Source of the DNA: Alphaproteobacteria bacterium
GTDB taxonomy: Bacteria > Pseudomonadota > Alphaproteobacteria > Micavibrionales > Micavibrionaceae
DNA length: 7,420 bases
Assembly: GCA_016763095.1 (NCBI GenBank)
Contig: JAESUK010000057.1
Span: forward strand, 1 to 7,420
Direction: 5' to 3'
The first letter of the stretch is position 1. Each line of letters opens with the position of its first letter. The notes under the pieces are model-generated. The model made no database searches. It was not told the DNA's origin and saw only the letters and a list, made by a program, of their open reading frames with translations. The position numbers and the translations under genes are program-made. Shown one piece after another: positions 1-6,131 of the stretch.

Positions 1-391
1 GAACCTGCATAGGTTTTATATCTTCTGACAACAGCAAGTATCCAATCACAAGCGTAATTGTTATTGCCATTCCATTTTGTAGAATAGCGACCAAACTTGC
101 ATAACCGCCTTGTTTATACGCTAATGCTAGAAAAATATTTGCAAATGCAACACCAGCTCCTGCTACCAAGCAGAGCATAGTTGGCTGTAATGGAATCGAT
201 ACCGGAATAAGAGGTTCTTGTGTAGAAACGCGTTGTACCGTGTAATATATTACAGAAACCACTGTCATGCCTATTGCGAGCACTAATGCGGCAAAAGCAG
301 CATCTAATTTATCGTTTACTGTCTTAAATATTATGTTTCTAGTCGCCAAACCTGCCCCAGAAATTATTGCTAGCATCCACCAATAATTCAT
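1..391 (-). CDS. EamA/DMT-type membrane transporter, 3' end beyond the left edge
   Basis: Minus-strand reading frame with ATG at 389-391, open for 130 codons to the window edge, so the C-terminus is not seen. The visible protein is very hydrophobic, with about four membrane segments near residues 4-22, 31-51, 68-90 and 95-119. The stretch around residues 88-125 (LALAYKQGGYASLVAILQNG, then a hydrophobic run ending LLLSEDIKPMQV) is typical of the end of an EamA/DMT half-domain: helix 3-4 loop, helix 4 and the loop before helix 5. The family exports or exchanges small metabolites across the inner membrane; the substrate cannot be told. It may be a short one-domain member of about 140 residues or the first half of a two-domain protein. 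The gene starts five bases after the sufB stop. The only purine-rich site (AAGGA, overlapping that stop) lies just two bases from the ATG, so translation may depend on coupling to sufB. Confidence 0.75.
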   Translation of the reverse strand, partial: MNYWWMLAIISGAGLATRNIIFKTVNDKLDAAFAALVLAIGMTVVSVIYYTVQRVSTQEPLIPVSIPLQPTMLCLVAGAGVAFANIFLALAYKQGGYASLVAILQNGMAITITLVIGYLLLSEDIKPMQV

Positions 392-396
392 CTTCC

Positions 397-1878
397 TTAC
401 CCCACACTTCCTTCTAAACTAATCCCTATTAGTTTTTGTGCTTCAACAGCAAACTCCATTGGTAAATTCTGCATCACTTCACGACAAAAACCGTTTACGA
501 TAAGTGCCAGTGCCTGCTCTTCATCTATGCCTCTCTGTCTGCAATAGAACAATTGATCTTCTGAAATTTTACTTGTTGTGGCTTCGTGTTCCAAAATTGC
601 TGTGGGATTTTTTGCTTCTATGTAGGGCACGGTATGTGCACCACAATTCTCACCAATGAGCAAGCTATCGCACTGTGTAAAGTTACGTGCGCCGTCTGCG
701 CCCGCCATGATTTTAACCAAACCACGGTACGTACTATCACTGTGCCCAGCTGAGATACCCTTGGAAATAATACGGCTTCTTGTGTTTTTTCCGATATGGA
801 TCATTTTCGTGCCGGTATCTGCTTGCTGATAATTATTTGTAATCGCAACAGAGTAAAACTCGCCCTGAGAACCATCACCTTTTAAGATGCATGATGGGTA
901 TTTCCATGTTATTGCAGATCCTGTTTCAACCTGTGTCCATGAAACCTTAGAATTCTTCCCCGCGCAGAGCGCACGCTTTGTTACAAAATTGTATATTCCA
1001 CCTTTGCCGTTTTCATCCCCTGGATACCAGTTTTGGACGGTTGAATACTTAATTTCTGCATCATCATGCACAATAAGTTCAACAATGGCGGCATGCAGTT
1101 GGTTTTCATCTCGCATTGGCGCTGTACAGCCCTCTAGGTAGGATACATACGATCCTTTCTCTGCAATGATCAATGTACGCTCGAACTGCCCTGTATTAAG
1201 CTCATTTATCCTAAAATAGGTAGAAAGCTCCATCGGGCAACGTATATTTTCTGGAATGTAGACAAACGAACCATCCGTAAAGACGGCAGAGTTCAAACAG
1301 GCATGCTTATTATCATGATATGGCACGACTGAGCCCATGTATTTTTTAATAAGATCTGGATAATCTTGAATGGCTTCTGATATAGAGCAAAAAATAACGC
1401 CCTTTTCCTTTAGCTTTGCTTTGAATGTTGTGGCAACAGACACAGAATCAAACACAACATCAACTGCTACTGGGTTTTTCACACCAGCGAGAATTTCCTG
1501 TTCTCTAAGTGGGATACCGAGCTTTTCATATGTTTCTATAAGTTTTGGATCAACCTCATCAAGTGATTTTGGGCCATCCTCGGCCGATTTTGGCGCGGCA
1601 TAGTAATAAGAATCTTGGTAATCAATCTCTGGGAACTTTACTTTCCCCCATTTAGGTTCAGGCATTGTGAGCCAATGACGATATGCTTTTAGACGTGATT
1701 CTAGTAGCCACTCTGGTTCTTTTTTCTTTGCAGAGATAAAACGTACTGTGTCCTCACTCAAGCCCTTAGGGGCCTTTTCACTCTCAATATCCGTAACAAA
1801 ACCTGCTTTATAACCATCAAGACCATCAACAGCATCTATTGTTTCTTGAGTAATGCGAGTATTTGAAGCTTTTTTCAT
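397..1878 (-). CDS. sufB: Fe-S cluster assembly scaffold protein SufB
   Basis: A 493-residue protein, nearly the length of E. coli SufB (495). SufB is the cytosolic core of the SufBC2D complex, where sulfur delivered by the SufS/SufE pathway and iron are built into nascent clusters before transfer to apoproteins. The C-terminal beta-helix is intact. Cys403 in ARNFTQCDSLLIG matches E. coli Cys405, the essential cysteine, and Glu430-His431-Glu432 in ILEHEATTSKISEDQ match E. coli Glu432-His433-Glu434. The N-terminal part contains KAYRHWLTMPEPKW and IDYQDSYYYAAPK, both family hallmarks. The ATG at 1878 overlaps the regulator's stop codon (ATGA), and an AAGGA site lies at 1888-1892 inside the regulator's last codons, nine bases upstream, so the two genes are translationally linked. 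sufC, sufD and sufS are not in the window; a membrane transporter gene follows instead. Identification is secure. Confidence 0.97.
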   Translation of the reverse strand: MKKASNTRITQETIDAVDGLDGYKAGFVTDIESEKAPKGLSEDTVRFISAKKKEPEWLLESRLKAYRHWLTMPEPKWGKVKFPEIDYQDSYYYAAPKSAEDGPKSLDEVDPKLIETYEKLGIPLREQEILAGVKNPVAVDVVFDSVSVATTFKAKLKEKGVIFCSISEAIQDYPDLIKKYMGSVVPYHDNKHACLNSAVFTDGSFVYIPENIRCPMELSTYFRINELNTGQFERTLIIAEKGSYVSYLEGCTAPMRDENQLHAAIVELIVHDDAEIKYSTVQNWYPGDENGKGGIYNFVTKRALCAGKNSKVSWTQVETGSAITWKYPSCILKGDGSQGEFYSVAITNNYQQADTGTKMIHIGKNTRSRIISKGISAGHSDSTYRGLVKIMAGADGARNFTQCDSLLIGENCGAHTVPYIEAKNPTAILEHEATTSKISEDQLFYCRQRGIDEEQALALIVNGFCREVMQNLPMEFAVEAQKLIGISLEGSVG

Positions 1879-2270
1879 ACAGCTAAATCCTTCAAAGTAA
1901 TATTTTGTAGGGCTAATTTTACAGCCCCATTAATCTTGTGTAGACGAATGGCTGCTGGCGAGCTTTGTAAAAGAACACACTCCTCTGCGCCCTCTTCTGT
2001 ACATGCCGTTATAGCTCCAGAACCATCAATTGCAGTAATGATTGCATCAGCGGAAATATCTTCGGATTTGGTGCTGAGCTTATAGCCCCCTTGCGGTCCA
2101 CGAATTGAGCTCACAATATCTGCTTTTACAAGCAGTCGCATGACTTTGTAAACAGTCGGTTCAGGGAGTTTTGTTCTTTCAACAAGTTGGGAAACAGGCA
2201 TAAGCGTATCTTCTTCAACGTGAGAGAGAAGAACGAGACTATAATCTGCCATTTTAGATAGCTTAAACAC
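1875..2270 (-). CDS. Rrf2-family SUF/Fe-S assembly regulator (IscR-like)
   Basis: A 131-residue transcription factor of the Rrf2 family, closest in pattern to the SUF system regulators encoded next to sufB. Residues 2-60 form the winged helix: FKLSKMADYSLVLLSH, then LVERTKLPEPTVYKVMRLL as the recognition region, then the wing IRGPQGGYKLS. A dimerisation helix follows (INGAVKLALQNITL). Family members usually bind a cluster with three cysteines. Here Cys90 and Cys98 remain, but by alignment from memory the third position is Ser104 (QSSPAA where relatives have a cysteine before Pro). GTG at 2270 is chosen because AAGGA lies six bases upstream and the protein then begins at the usual family N-terminus; an in-frame ATG at 2366 would add 32 residues of non-family sequence that overlap promoter elements. 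It overlaps sufB by four bases and probably controls this operon through the operator at 2304-2328. Confidence 0.9.
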   Translation of the reverse strand: MFKLSKMADYSLVLLSHVEEDTLMPVSQLVERTKLPEPTVYKVMRLLVKADIVSSIRGPQGGYKLSTKSEDISADAIITAIDGSGAITACTEEGAEECVLLQSSPAAIRLHKINGAVKLALQNITLKDLAV

Positions 2271-2276
2271 GCTATT

Positions 2277-2281
2277 TCCTT
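2277..2281 (-). promoter_or_regulatory. Ribosome binding site fixing the SUF regulator start
   Basis: Minus-strand AAGGA followed by AATAGC and GTG, an ideal six-base spacing. It supports the GTG start at 2270 over the upstream ATG at 2366, which has no comparable site. Confidence 0.7.
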
Positions 2282-2303
2282 CATATTTTCTTGGAGTATT
2301 TTT

Positions 2304-2328
2304 AATCCATACTAATTTTGTCTGGTAT
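2304..2328 (-). promoter_or_regulatory. IscR type-1-like operator upstream of the SUF regulator
   Basis: On the minus strand this 25-bp stretch reads ATACCAGAC, AAAATTA, GTATGGATT. Against the E. coli IscR type 1 consensus (ATASYYGAC, TRWWWYA, GTCRRSTAT) I count 19 of 25 positions in agreement. The arms CCAnAC and GTnTGG form a dyad around a seven-base AT-rich centre. It overlaps a candidate -10 (2326-2331) and lies 33 bases before the GTG start, where an autorepressor would bind. That the neighbouring Rrf2 protein is the ligand is inference; the consensus comes from enterobacteria. Confidence 0.5.
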
Positions 2329-2354
2329 ATACGCCTATAGGGTTTCCAATGCAA
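2326..2354 (-). promoter_or_regulatory. Candidate promoter of the SUF regulator-sufB operon
   Basis: Minus strand: TTGCAT at 2349-2354, a 17-base spacer, then TATATA at 2326-2331. The -35 matches only the TTG core and the -10 matches four of six. The spacing and the overlap with the IscR-like operator argue for it. Transcription would begin near 2319, giving a leader of about 49 bases. Confidence 0.4.
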
Positions 2355-2364
2355 GCGGAAAGTC

Positions 2365-2379
2365 ATTATAGAGCGCTCT
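2365..2379 (-). promoter_or_regulatory. Second candidate -10 (perfect TATAAT) with adjoining 10-bp palindrome
   Basis: Minus-strand TATAAT lies at 2365-2370, preceded by the perfect palindrome AGAGCGCTCT (2370-2379), which would sit in the promoter spacer. No good -35 is found 16-18 bases upstream (TATTTA at the 17-base position), so the promoter may be activator-dependent, or the match may be chance in AT-rich DNA. If used, transcripts would run through the IscR-like site into the regulator gene. Confidence 0.3.
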
Positions 2380-2461
2380 TGTGTGTCTAAATAACATCCT
2401 AAGTTACTGTTGTACTTATACGTTCTTAAATTTTAGGAAAAAGTTAAGGAAGTTACATTAG

Positions 2462-2467
2462 TATAAA
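2462..2467 (+). promoter_or_regulatory. Weak candidate -10 for the amidase gene
   Basis: TATAAA on the plus strand, 39 bases before the GTG of the amidase gene, would give a leader of about 33 bases. No convincing -35 lies at the right distance. The rest of 2380-2506 is AT-rich and carries AAGTTA three times (2401, 2441, 2450), but no terminator or small gene is seen there. Confidence 0.22.
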
Positions 2468-2506
2468 GTAAATAATTGAATACACACATATAAGGAATAC
2501 ACCTTA

Positions 2507-4366
2507 GTGGAAAATGAGATAGAGAGAAGTTCAGCGATCATTTATGACCTCCTAACACAGGAGGGACATCTTTCACGTCCAGATTTAAAGCTATTACAGA
2601 CACAGCTTCGCGTACAAGGGATTGATACGGGTAAAATTGATGGCTTTATGGGGAATAACACGGGTGGTGCGCTTGGTGAGTTCCTTAGGCGTCCCGACAA
2701 CAGAGCTTTTGTTGATCAAATTTCACCAACGATGAGACAAAGTCTCGACCGCTACGGACAAAAAGCACTTATTGGGCGGATAGAATATCAAAATAGCTTA
2801 GTAAATGAAGGTGAGTTAAATATCAATGTTCTTGAGAACCTAGAGAACGAAAGCCTTTCAAGAGAGAATATTAGTACATTACAAAAATCTTTAAACGAAC
2901 TTGGATATCATACTGGCGGTGCAAAAGGGTATTTTGGAGAGAATACAGCCTCTGGTGTTATGGAATATCTGAAAGATAACCCAGGTGCACTTGCAACCAT
3001 TGAGCCTTCAATCCTGCATGAGGTTATGAAGCATGGGCAGACATCAGAACTAAAACAACTTCTCAGTGACCCCAATATGAAAGGTATGCTAGACACCAGA
3101 ATCAATGAAACACTAGTTAAACTTGGGGCTGATGGCAATATAGACGCGCTAAATACGACGGCGGACTACGCTTCTGTAAGAGACTTACAGACACTTCTTA
3201 ACATTGGTGGATATGCAGCGGGTGGTGTTGATGGAATTGTTGGGAATAGAACACTTGATGCGGTTGGGCGATATGAAGCAACGATTGGTGCGACAGAAGA
3301 TGCTACGTTAACTACAGGAGGAGGAGCAGAAACAACAATCCCTGCCCCCCAAGAATCTATCCCTGTTCCTATTCCTAATCCAAAGCCAGATCAAGTACTC
3401 ACATCGACAGACTCGTTTAGAGCATCGGCGAGTATTCCACAGACACAAGGTGTTCTTGCAAACGAAGGCTATACGACAACATTCTCAGGAACAAATAAAT
3501 TTGGTGTCGATAACCGACTTATAGAACAATCATGGGCAAACGTTACGGCAACGTCAGCCGATGATAGGGTTTTAGCGGGACAATCAACAGTAGATACACA
3601 CTCGCTTGCAGGGAATGAACGCCCTCTTATCGTTATTGATTTGGGGCATAAATCAGATTTCAGTAGAAATGGTAAGGGCAACGATATTATTGACCCTGGT
3701 GCTGTATCAAAGCACGTAGATGGACCAATAGCAGGAATGGGACTTAGTGAAGTTGATGTTGTTGATCCCGTTGGCTTGGCACTTGCTGAAGAGCTTCATG
3801 AAATGGGTTATAATATTGCTTTTACACGTAATGTTGGTGAACAATTACGTCTTGAAGGTACACATGGGGATACATTGCGTGTCCGTTCAGATTTTGCAAA
3901 CGAACTCGCACACCAAACAGGATCAAACGGTGTGATGTTTATAAGTTTACATGCTAATTCTGTTGAAAATTCACAGGCACATGGATCACGAATTTACCAT
4001 GATGTGGATGGTGCAGGTATTGTTAATGACGGGTCAAAAGCACTTGCGCAACAAATAGCGGGTTCATACTCTATTGATGGCAGGGATAGTGCTGTAAAGC
4101 ATGTTGGAGATTTGGCGGTTCTTGATCGATTTGAAAACCATGCGGCAACACCAACCAGTTCAGCAACGCTTGTTGAACTCGGATTTTTAAGCAATCCAGA
4201 AGACGCACAAGCCCTCAAACATATGAGTGAAAACCCAGATGATGCTGCAAAACAAATTGCAGCAGGTATTAACAGCCATGTATTAAGTATAACGCCAGAG
4301 CTATCTGCTTCTGCTCAACAGTTGGATAGTCAGGGTACTGTGGCTCCCATTTTAGGCCTTAATTAA
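2507..4366 (+). CDS. N-acetylmuramoyl-L-alanine amidase (Amidase_3) with three peptidoglycan-binding modules
   Basis: A 619-residue protein predicted to cut the amide bond between N-acetylmuramic acid and L-alanine in peptidoglycan. Three PG_binding_1-like units lie at about residues 25-62, 122-158 and 224-260, each with a leading Leu-Gln, a G/DG turn and GxxT (GNNT, GENT, GNRT). They are separated by helical linkers, giving a repeat of about 100 residues. A Gly/Pro-rich linker (270-298) and a Ser/Thr-rich spacer lead to an Amidase_3 domain (372-595). Its zinc ligands are predicted as His381 (IDLGH), Glu415 (LSEV) and His482 (ISLHANS), with catalytic Glu557 (LVELGFLSNPEDA). A 24-residue tail follows. 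The start is GTG with AAGGA ten bases upstream; an in-frame stop at 2477 with no start codon between excludes a longer N-terminus. There is no signal peptide or membrane segment, unusual for a wall hydrolase. The gene is divergent from the suf operon and convergent with prfC. Confidence 0.9.
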   Translation: MENEIERSSAIIYDLLTQEGHLSRPDLKLLQTQLRVQGIDTGKIDGFMGNNTGGALGEFLRRPDNRAFVDQISPTMRQSLDRYGQKALIGRIEYQNSLVNEGELNINVLENLENESLSRENISTLQKSLNELGYHTGGAKGYFGENTASGVMEYLKDNPGALATIEPSILHEVMKHGQTSELKQLLSDPNMKGMLDTRINETLVKLGADGNIDALNTTADYASVRDLQTLLNIGGYAAGGVDGIVGNRTLDAVGRYEATIGATEDATLTTGGGAETTIPAPQESIPVPIPNPKPDQVLTSTDSFRASASIPQTQGVLANEGYTTTFSGTNKFGVDNRLIEQSWANVTATSADDRVLAGQSTVDTHSLAGNERPLIVIDLGHKSDFSRNGKGNDIIDPGAVSKHVDGPIAGMGLSEVDVVDPVGLALAEELHEMGYNIAFTRNVGEQLRLEGTHGDTLRVRSDFANELAHQTGSNGVMFISLHANSVENSQAHGSRIYHDVDGAGIVNDGSKALAQQIAGSYSIDGRDSAVKHVGDLAVLDRFENHAATPTSSATLVELGFLSNPEDAQALKHMSENPDDAAKQIAAGINSHVLSITPELSASAQQLDSQGTVAPILGLN

Positions 4367-4436
4367 TCATATCTCATTCAAATTTTAAGAAATAATTAAT
4401 ACTTTTTCTTTAGAATGAGCTTAGTAGGAGAAAATT
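4367..4436 (+). other. Short AT-rich spacer between amidase gene and small ORF
   Basis: Seventy AT-rich bases ending in the ribosome binding site of the small ORF. It contains CTCATTC (4373-4379) and its perfect complement GAATGAG (4413-4419), separated by 33 bases. The stem is short, the loop long, and no U-run follows directly, so this is not a convincing terminator. TAGAAT at 4411-4416 resembles a -10 but has no -35. Co-transcription of the small ORF with the amidase gene is therefore possible. Confidence 0.3.
4426..4430 (+). promoter_or_regulatory. Strong ribosome binding site of the 36-codon ORF
   Basis: AGGAG followed by six bases (AAAATT) and ATG. It is the best Shine-Dalgarno match and spacing in the window and the main reason to take the small ORF as a gene. 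Confidence 0.65.
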
Positions 4437-4547
4437 ATGATTACAAAAAACTTCAAAGCCGCAGCACAAAACTTTAAGGCACCTGTTGCCACTCCAAAGC
4501 TTGATGTCTCTGGTCTAAACGGTGTTACACAACTTAATAATTGCTAG
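4437..4547 (+). CDS. 36-residue peptide of unknown function
   Basis: ATG at 4437, TAG at 4545-4547, 36 residues. I do not recognise it. The N-terminal half is basic and carries a short repeat: residues 5-8 NFKA and 12-15 NFKA, the second followed by Pro. The middle is APVATPKLDVSGL and the C-terminus is TQLNNC, ending in the only cysteine. There is no signal peptide, lipobox or hydrophobic helix, so a holin or membrane toxin is unlikely. Evidence for coding is an excellent AGGAG site six bases upstream and synonymous third-position differences between the two repeat copies (AACTTCAAAGCC, AACTTTAAGGCA), as expected if the amino acids are selected. It lies 70 bases after the amidase gene on the same strand and ends nine bases before the prfC stop. 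Possible roles include a precursor or signalling peptide, a partner of the amidase, or a leader; none is shown by the sequence. Confidence 0.6.
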   Translation: MITKNFKAAAQNFKAPVATPKLDVSGLNGVTQLNNC

Positions 4548-4556
4548 TTACAAGGC

Positions 4557-6131
4557 TTAGCGAGTAGCAAGGAACTGAATATCTTTATTCTTTTCTTCTG
4601 CATCCCCTAAATGCCATGCATTCCGTGCGAGAAATACAGGATCATCATCATGGTCGTTCGCAATGGAAGACCTATTCCCATCTATAAATGTTTTTAGCGT
4701 TAGAGGGTCGCCCTCAATCCAACGTGCCGTGTACAATGCCGCTTGTTCAAAGTGAACGGGTACATTGTATTCAGTTCTAATTCTATCTGCCAAAACTTCA
4801 AATTGTAGAGGTCCTACCACGCCGATCACCCAATGCGAGTCCATCAACGGCTTAAATACGCGCGCCACACCTTCTTCAGCAAGTTGTTGGAGTGCGTTGC
4901 CCAAATGTTTAGCCTTCATAGGATCATCAGGCATAACGCGTTGCATGTATTCTGGCGCAAAGGAAGGGATACCTGTAAATGTAAGCGTTTCTCCCTCTGT
5001 CAGAGAATCTCCAATTCTTAAGTTCCCATGGTTAGGAATCCCGATGATATCGCCCGCAAAAGCTTCTTCTGCCATCTCACGGTCTTGAGCCAAGAACAAT
5101 TGAGGGGAATGTATCGTTATCATTTTGCCTGAGCGACTATGTTTTAGCTTCATTCCCCGCTTGAATTTCCCTGAACAAATCCTTGTAAAAGCTATTCTAT
5201 CTCTGTGCTTAGCATCCATGTTAGCTTGAATTTTAAAGATAAATCCAGAGACTTTTTTCTCATCTGGCTCAACCTTTCTTTCAACGGCTTCTTGTGGTCT
5301 TGGAGATGGTGCCCAACGTCCGAGCCCATCGAGAAGCTCTTTTACACCAAATGTAGATATGGCACTTCCGAAGAAAACAGGAGTCATTGCCCCTTCTCTG
5401 TATTCTTTTAAATCAAATTCTGGGCAAAGCCCCTTCACCATCGCGACTTCTTCCCGAAGTGTGGACGCCGTGTATTGATCTAATAGTTCATCAATTTGTG
5501 GATCATCAACCCCATTACATCGAATGCCCTCACGAATACGGTCGCCCTTACCTTTTTCAAACAGATGAATTTGGTCGTCATAGAGGCCATAACAACCTTT
5601 GAACTCTCGCCCCATACCAATTGGCCATGTTGCTGGCACAACTTGTAAGGCAAGCTTTTGCTCAATCTCATCCATTAACTCCATAGGATCAAGCCCATCA
5701 CGATCCATTTTATTGATGAATGTAATAAGCGGGATATTTCTTAGACGACAGACCTCAAAGAGCTTGAGCGTCTGCTTCTCTATCCCTTTAGCACAATCGA
5801 GCACCATAACGGCGCTATCTACGGCGGTAAGTGTTCTATACGTATCCTCACTGAAATCTTCATGCCCGGGAGTATCAAGAAGGTTAAATGTATTGCCTTC
5901 ATATTCAAAGGTCATCACAGAGGACGACACAGAAATCCCACGTTCTTGCTCAACTTTCATCCAGTCAGAACGGGCACGGCGACGGTTTCCTTTTGCCTTT
6001 ACCTCACCAGCGAGCTGAATGGCCCCCCCAAAGAGCAACAATTTCTCAGTTAAGGTAGTTTTACCCGCATCTGGATGGGAAATAATCCCAAAAGTACGGC
6101 GTTTTTTTACAATTTCTGATAAATCAGCCAA
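4557..6131 (-). CDS. prfC: Peptide chain release factor 3 (RF3)
   Basis: A translational GTPase that releases RF1/RF2 from the ribosome after peptide release. With the start chosen it has 524 residues (E. coli RF3 has 529). GTP-binding motifs are in order: G1 SHPDAGKT (18-25), RGIS of switch I (64-67), G3 DTPGHED (86-92), G4 NKMD (140-143). RF3-specific blocks follow, such as FSEDTYRTLTAVD, ATWPIGMG, GFIFKIQANMDAKHRDRIAF and FTGIPSFAPE. Start choice: TTG at 6131 has GAAGGA at 6139-6144, seven bases upstream, and gives an N-terminus close to E. coli's. A TTG at 6146 would add five residues but has no ribosome binding site. The chosen start overlaps the end of the DUF1491 gene by eight bases, so the genes are coupled; it is the last gene of the histidine kinase-fur-DUF1491-prfC run. 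No clear terminator follows; the convergent small ORF ends nine bases away. Identification is secure; the start is likely. Confidence 0.96.
   Translation of the reverse strand: MADLSEIVKKRRTFGIISHPDAGKTTLTEKLLLFGGAIQLAGEVKAKGNRRRARSDWMKVEQERGISVSSSVMTFEYEGNTFNLLDTPGHEDFSEDTYRTLTAVDSAVMVLDCAKGIEKQTLKLFEVCRLRNIPLITFINKMDRDGLDPMELMDEIEQKLALQVVPATWPIGMGREFKGCYGLYDDQIHLFEKGKGDRIREGIRCNGVDDPQIDELLDQYTASTLREEVAMVKGLCPEFDLKEYREGAMTPVFFGSAISTFGVKELLDGLGRWAPSPRPQEAVERKVEPDEKKVSGFIFKIQANMDAKHRDRIAFTRICSGKFKRGMKLKHSRSGKMITIHSPQLFLAQDREMAEEAFAGDIIGIPNHGNLRIGDSLTEGETLTFTGIPSFAPEYMQRVMPDDPMKAKHLGNALQQLAEEGVARVFKPLMDSHWVIGVVGPLQFEVLADRIRTEYNVPVHFEQAALYTARWIEGDPLTLKTFIDGNRSSIANDHDDDPVFLARNAWHLGDAEEKNKDIQFLATR

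Noticed and set aside
1875..2366. Longer 163-residue version of the SUF regulator starting at ATG 2366
   Set aside because: The extra 32 residues do not match the family N-terminus, have no ribosome binding site, and overlap the candidate promoter and the IscR-like operator. The GTG at 2270 has ideal spacing.
3747..3935. Plus-strand 62-codon frame within the amidase domain
   Set aside because: It is an alternative frame of the conserved zinc-binding region; hydrophobic start arises from the reading-frame shift.
4411..4416. TAGAAT as a promoter for the small ORF
   Set aside because: No -35 at 16-18 bases, and the predicted start would leave only a few bases before the ribosome binding site.
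4373..4419. CTCATTC/GAATGAG inverted repeat as a terminator after the amidase gene
   Set aside because: Seven-base stem, 33-base loop, modest GC content and no T-run after the second arm; chance pairing is plausible.
5599..6018. Plus-strand open frame of 139 codons opposite prfC
   Set aside because: Lies wholly antisense to the conserved GTPase domain of RF3, has no ribosome binding site of note and resembles no protein family; a shadow frame.
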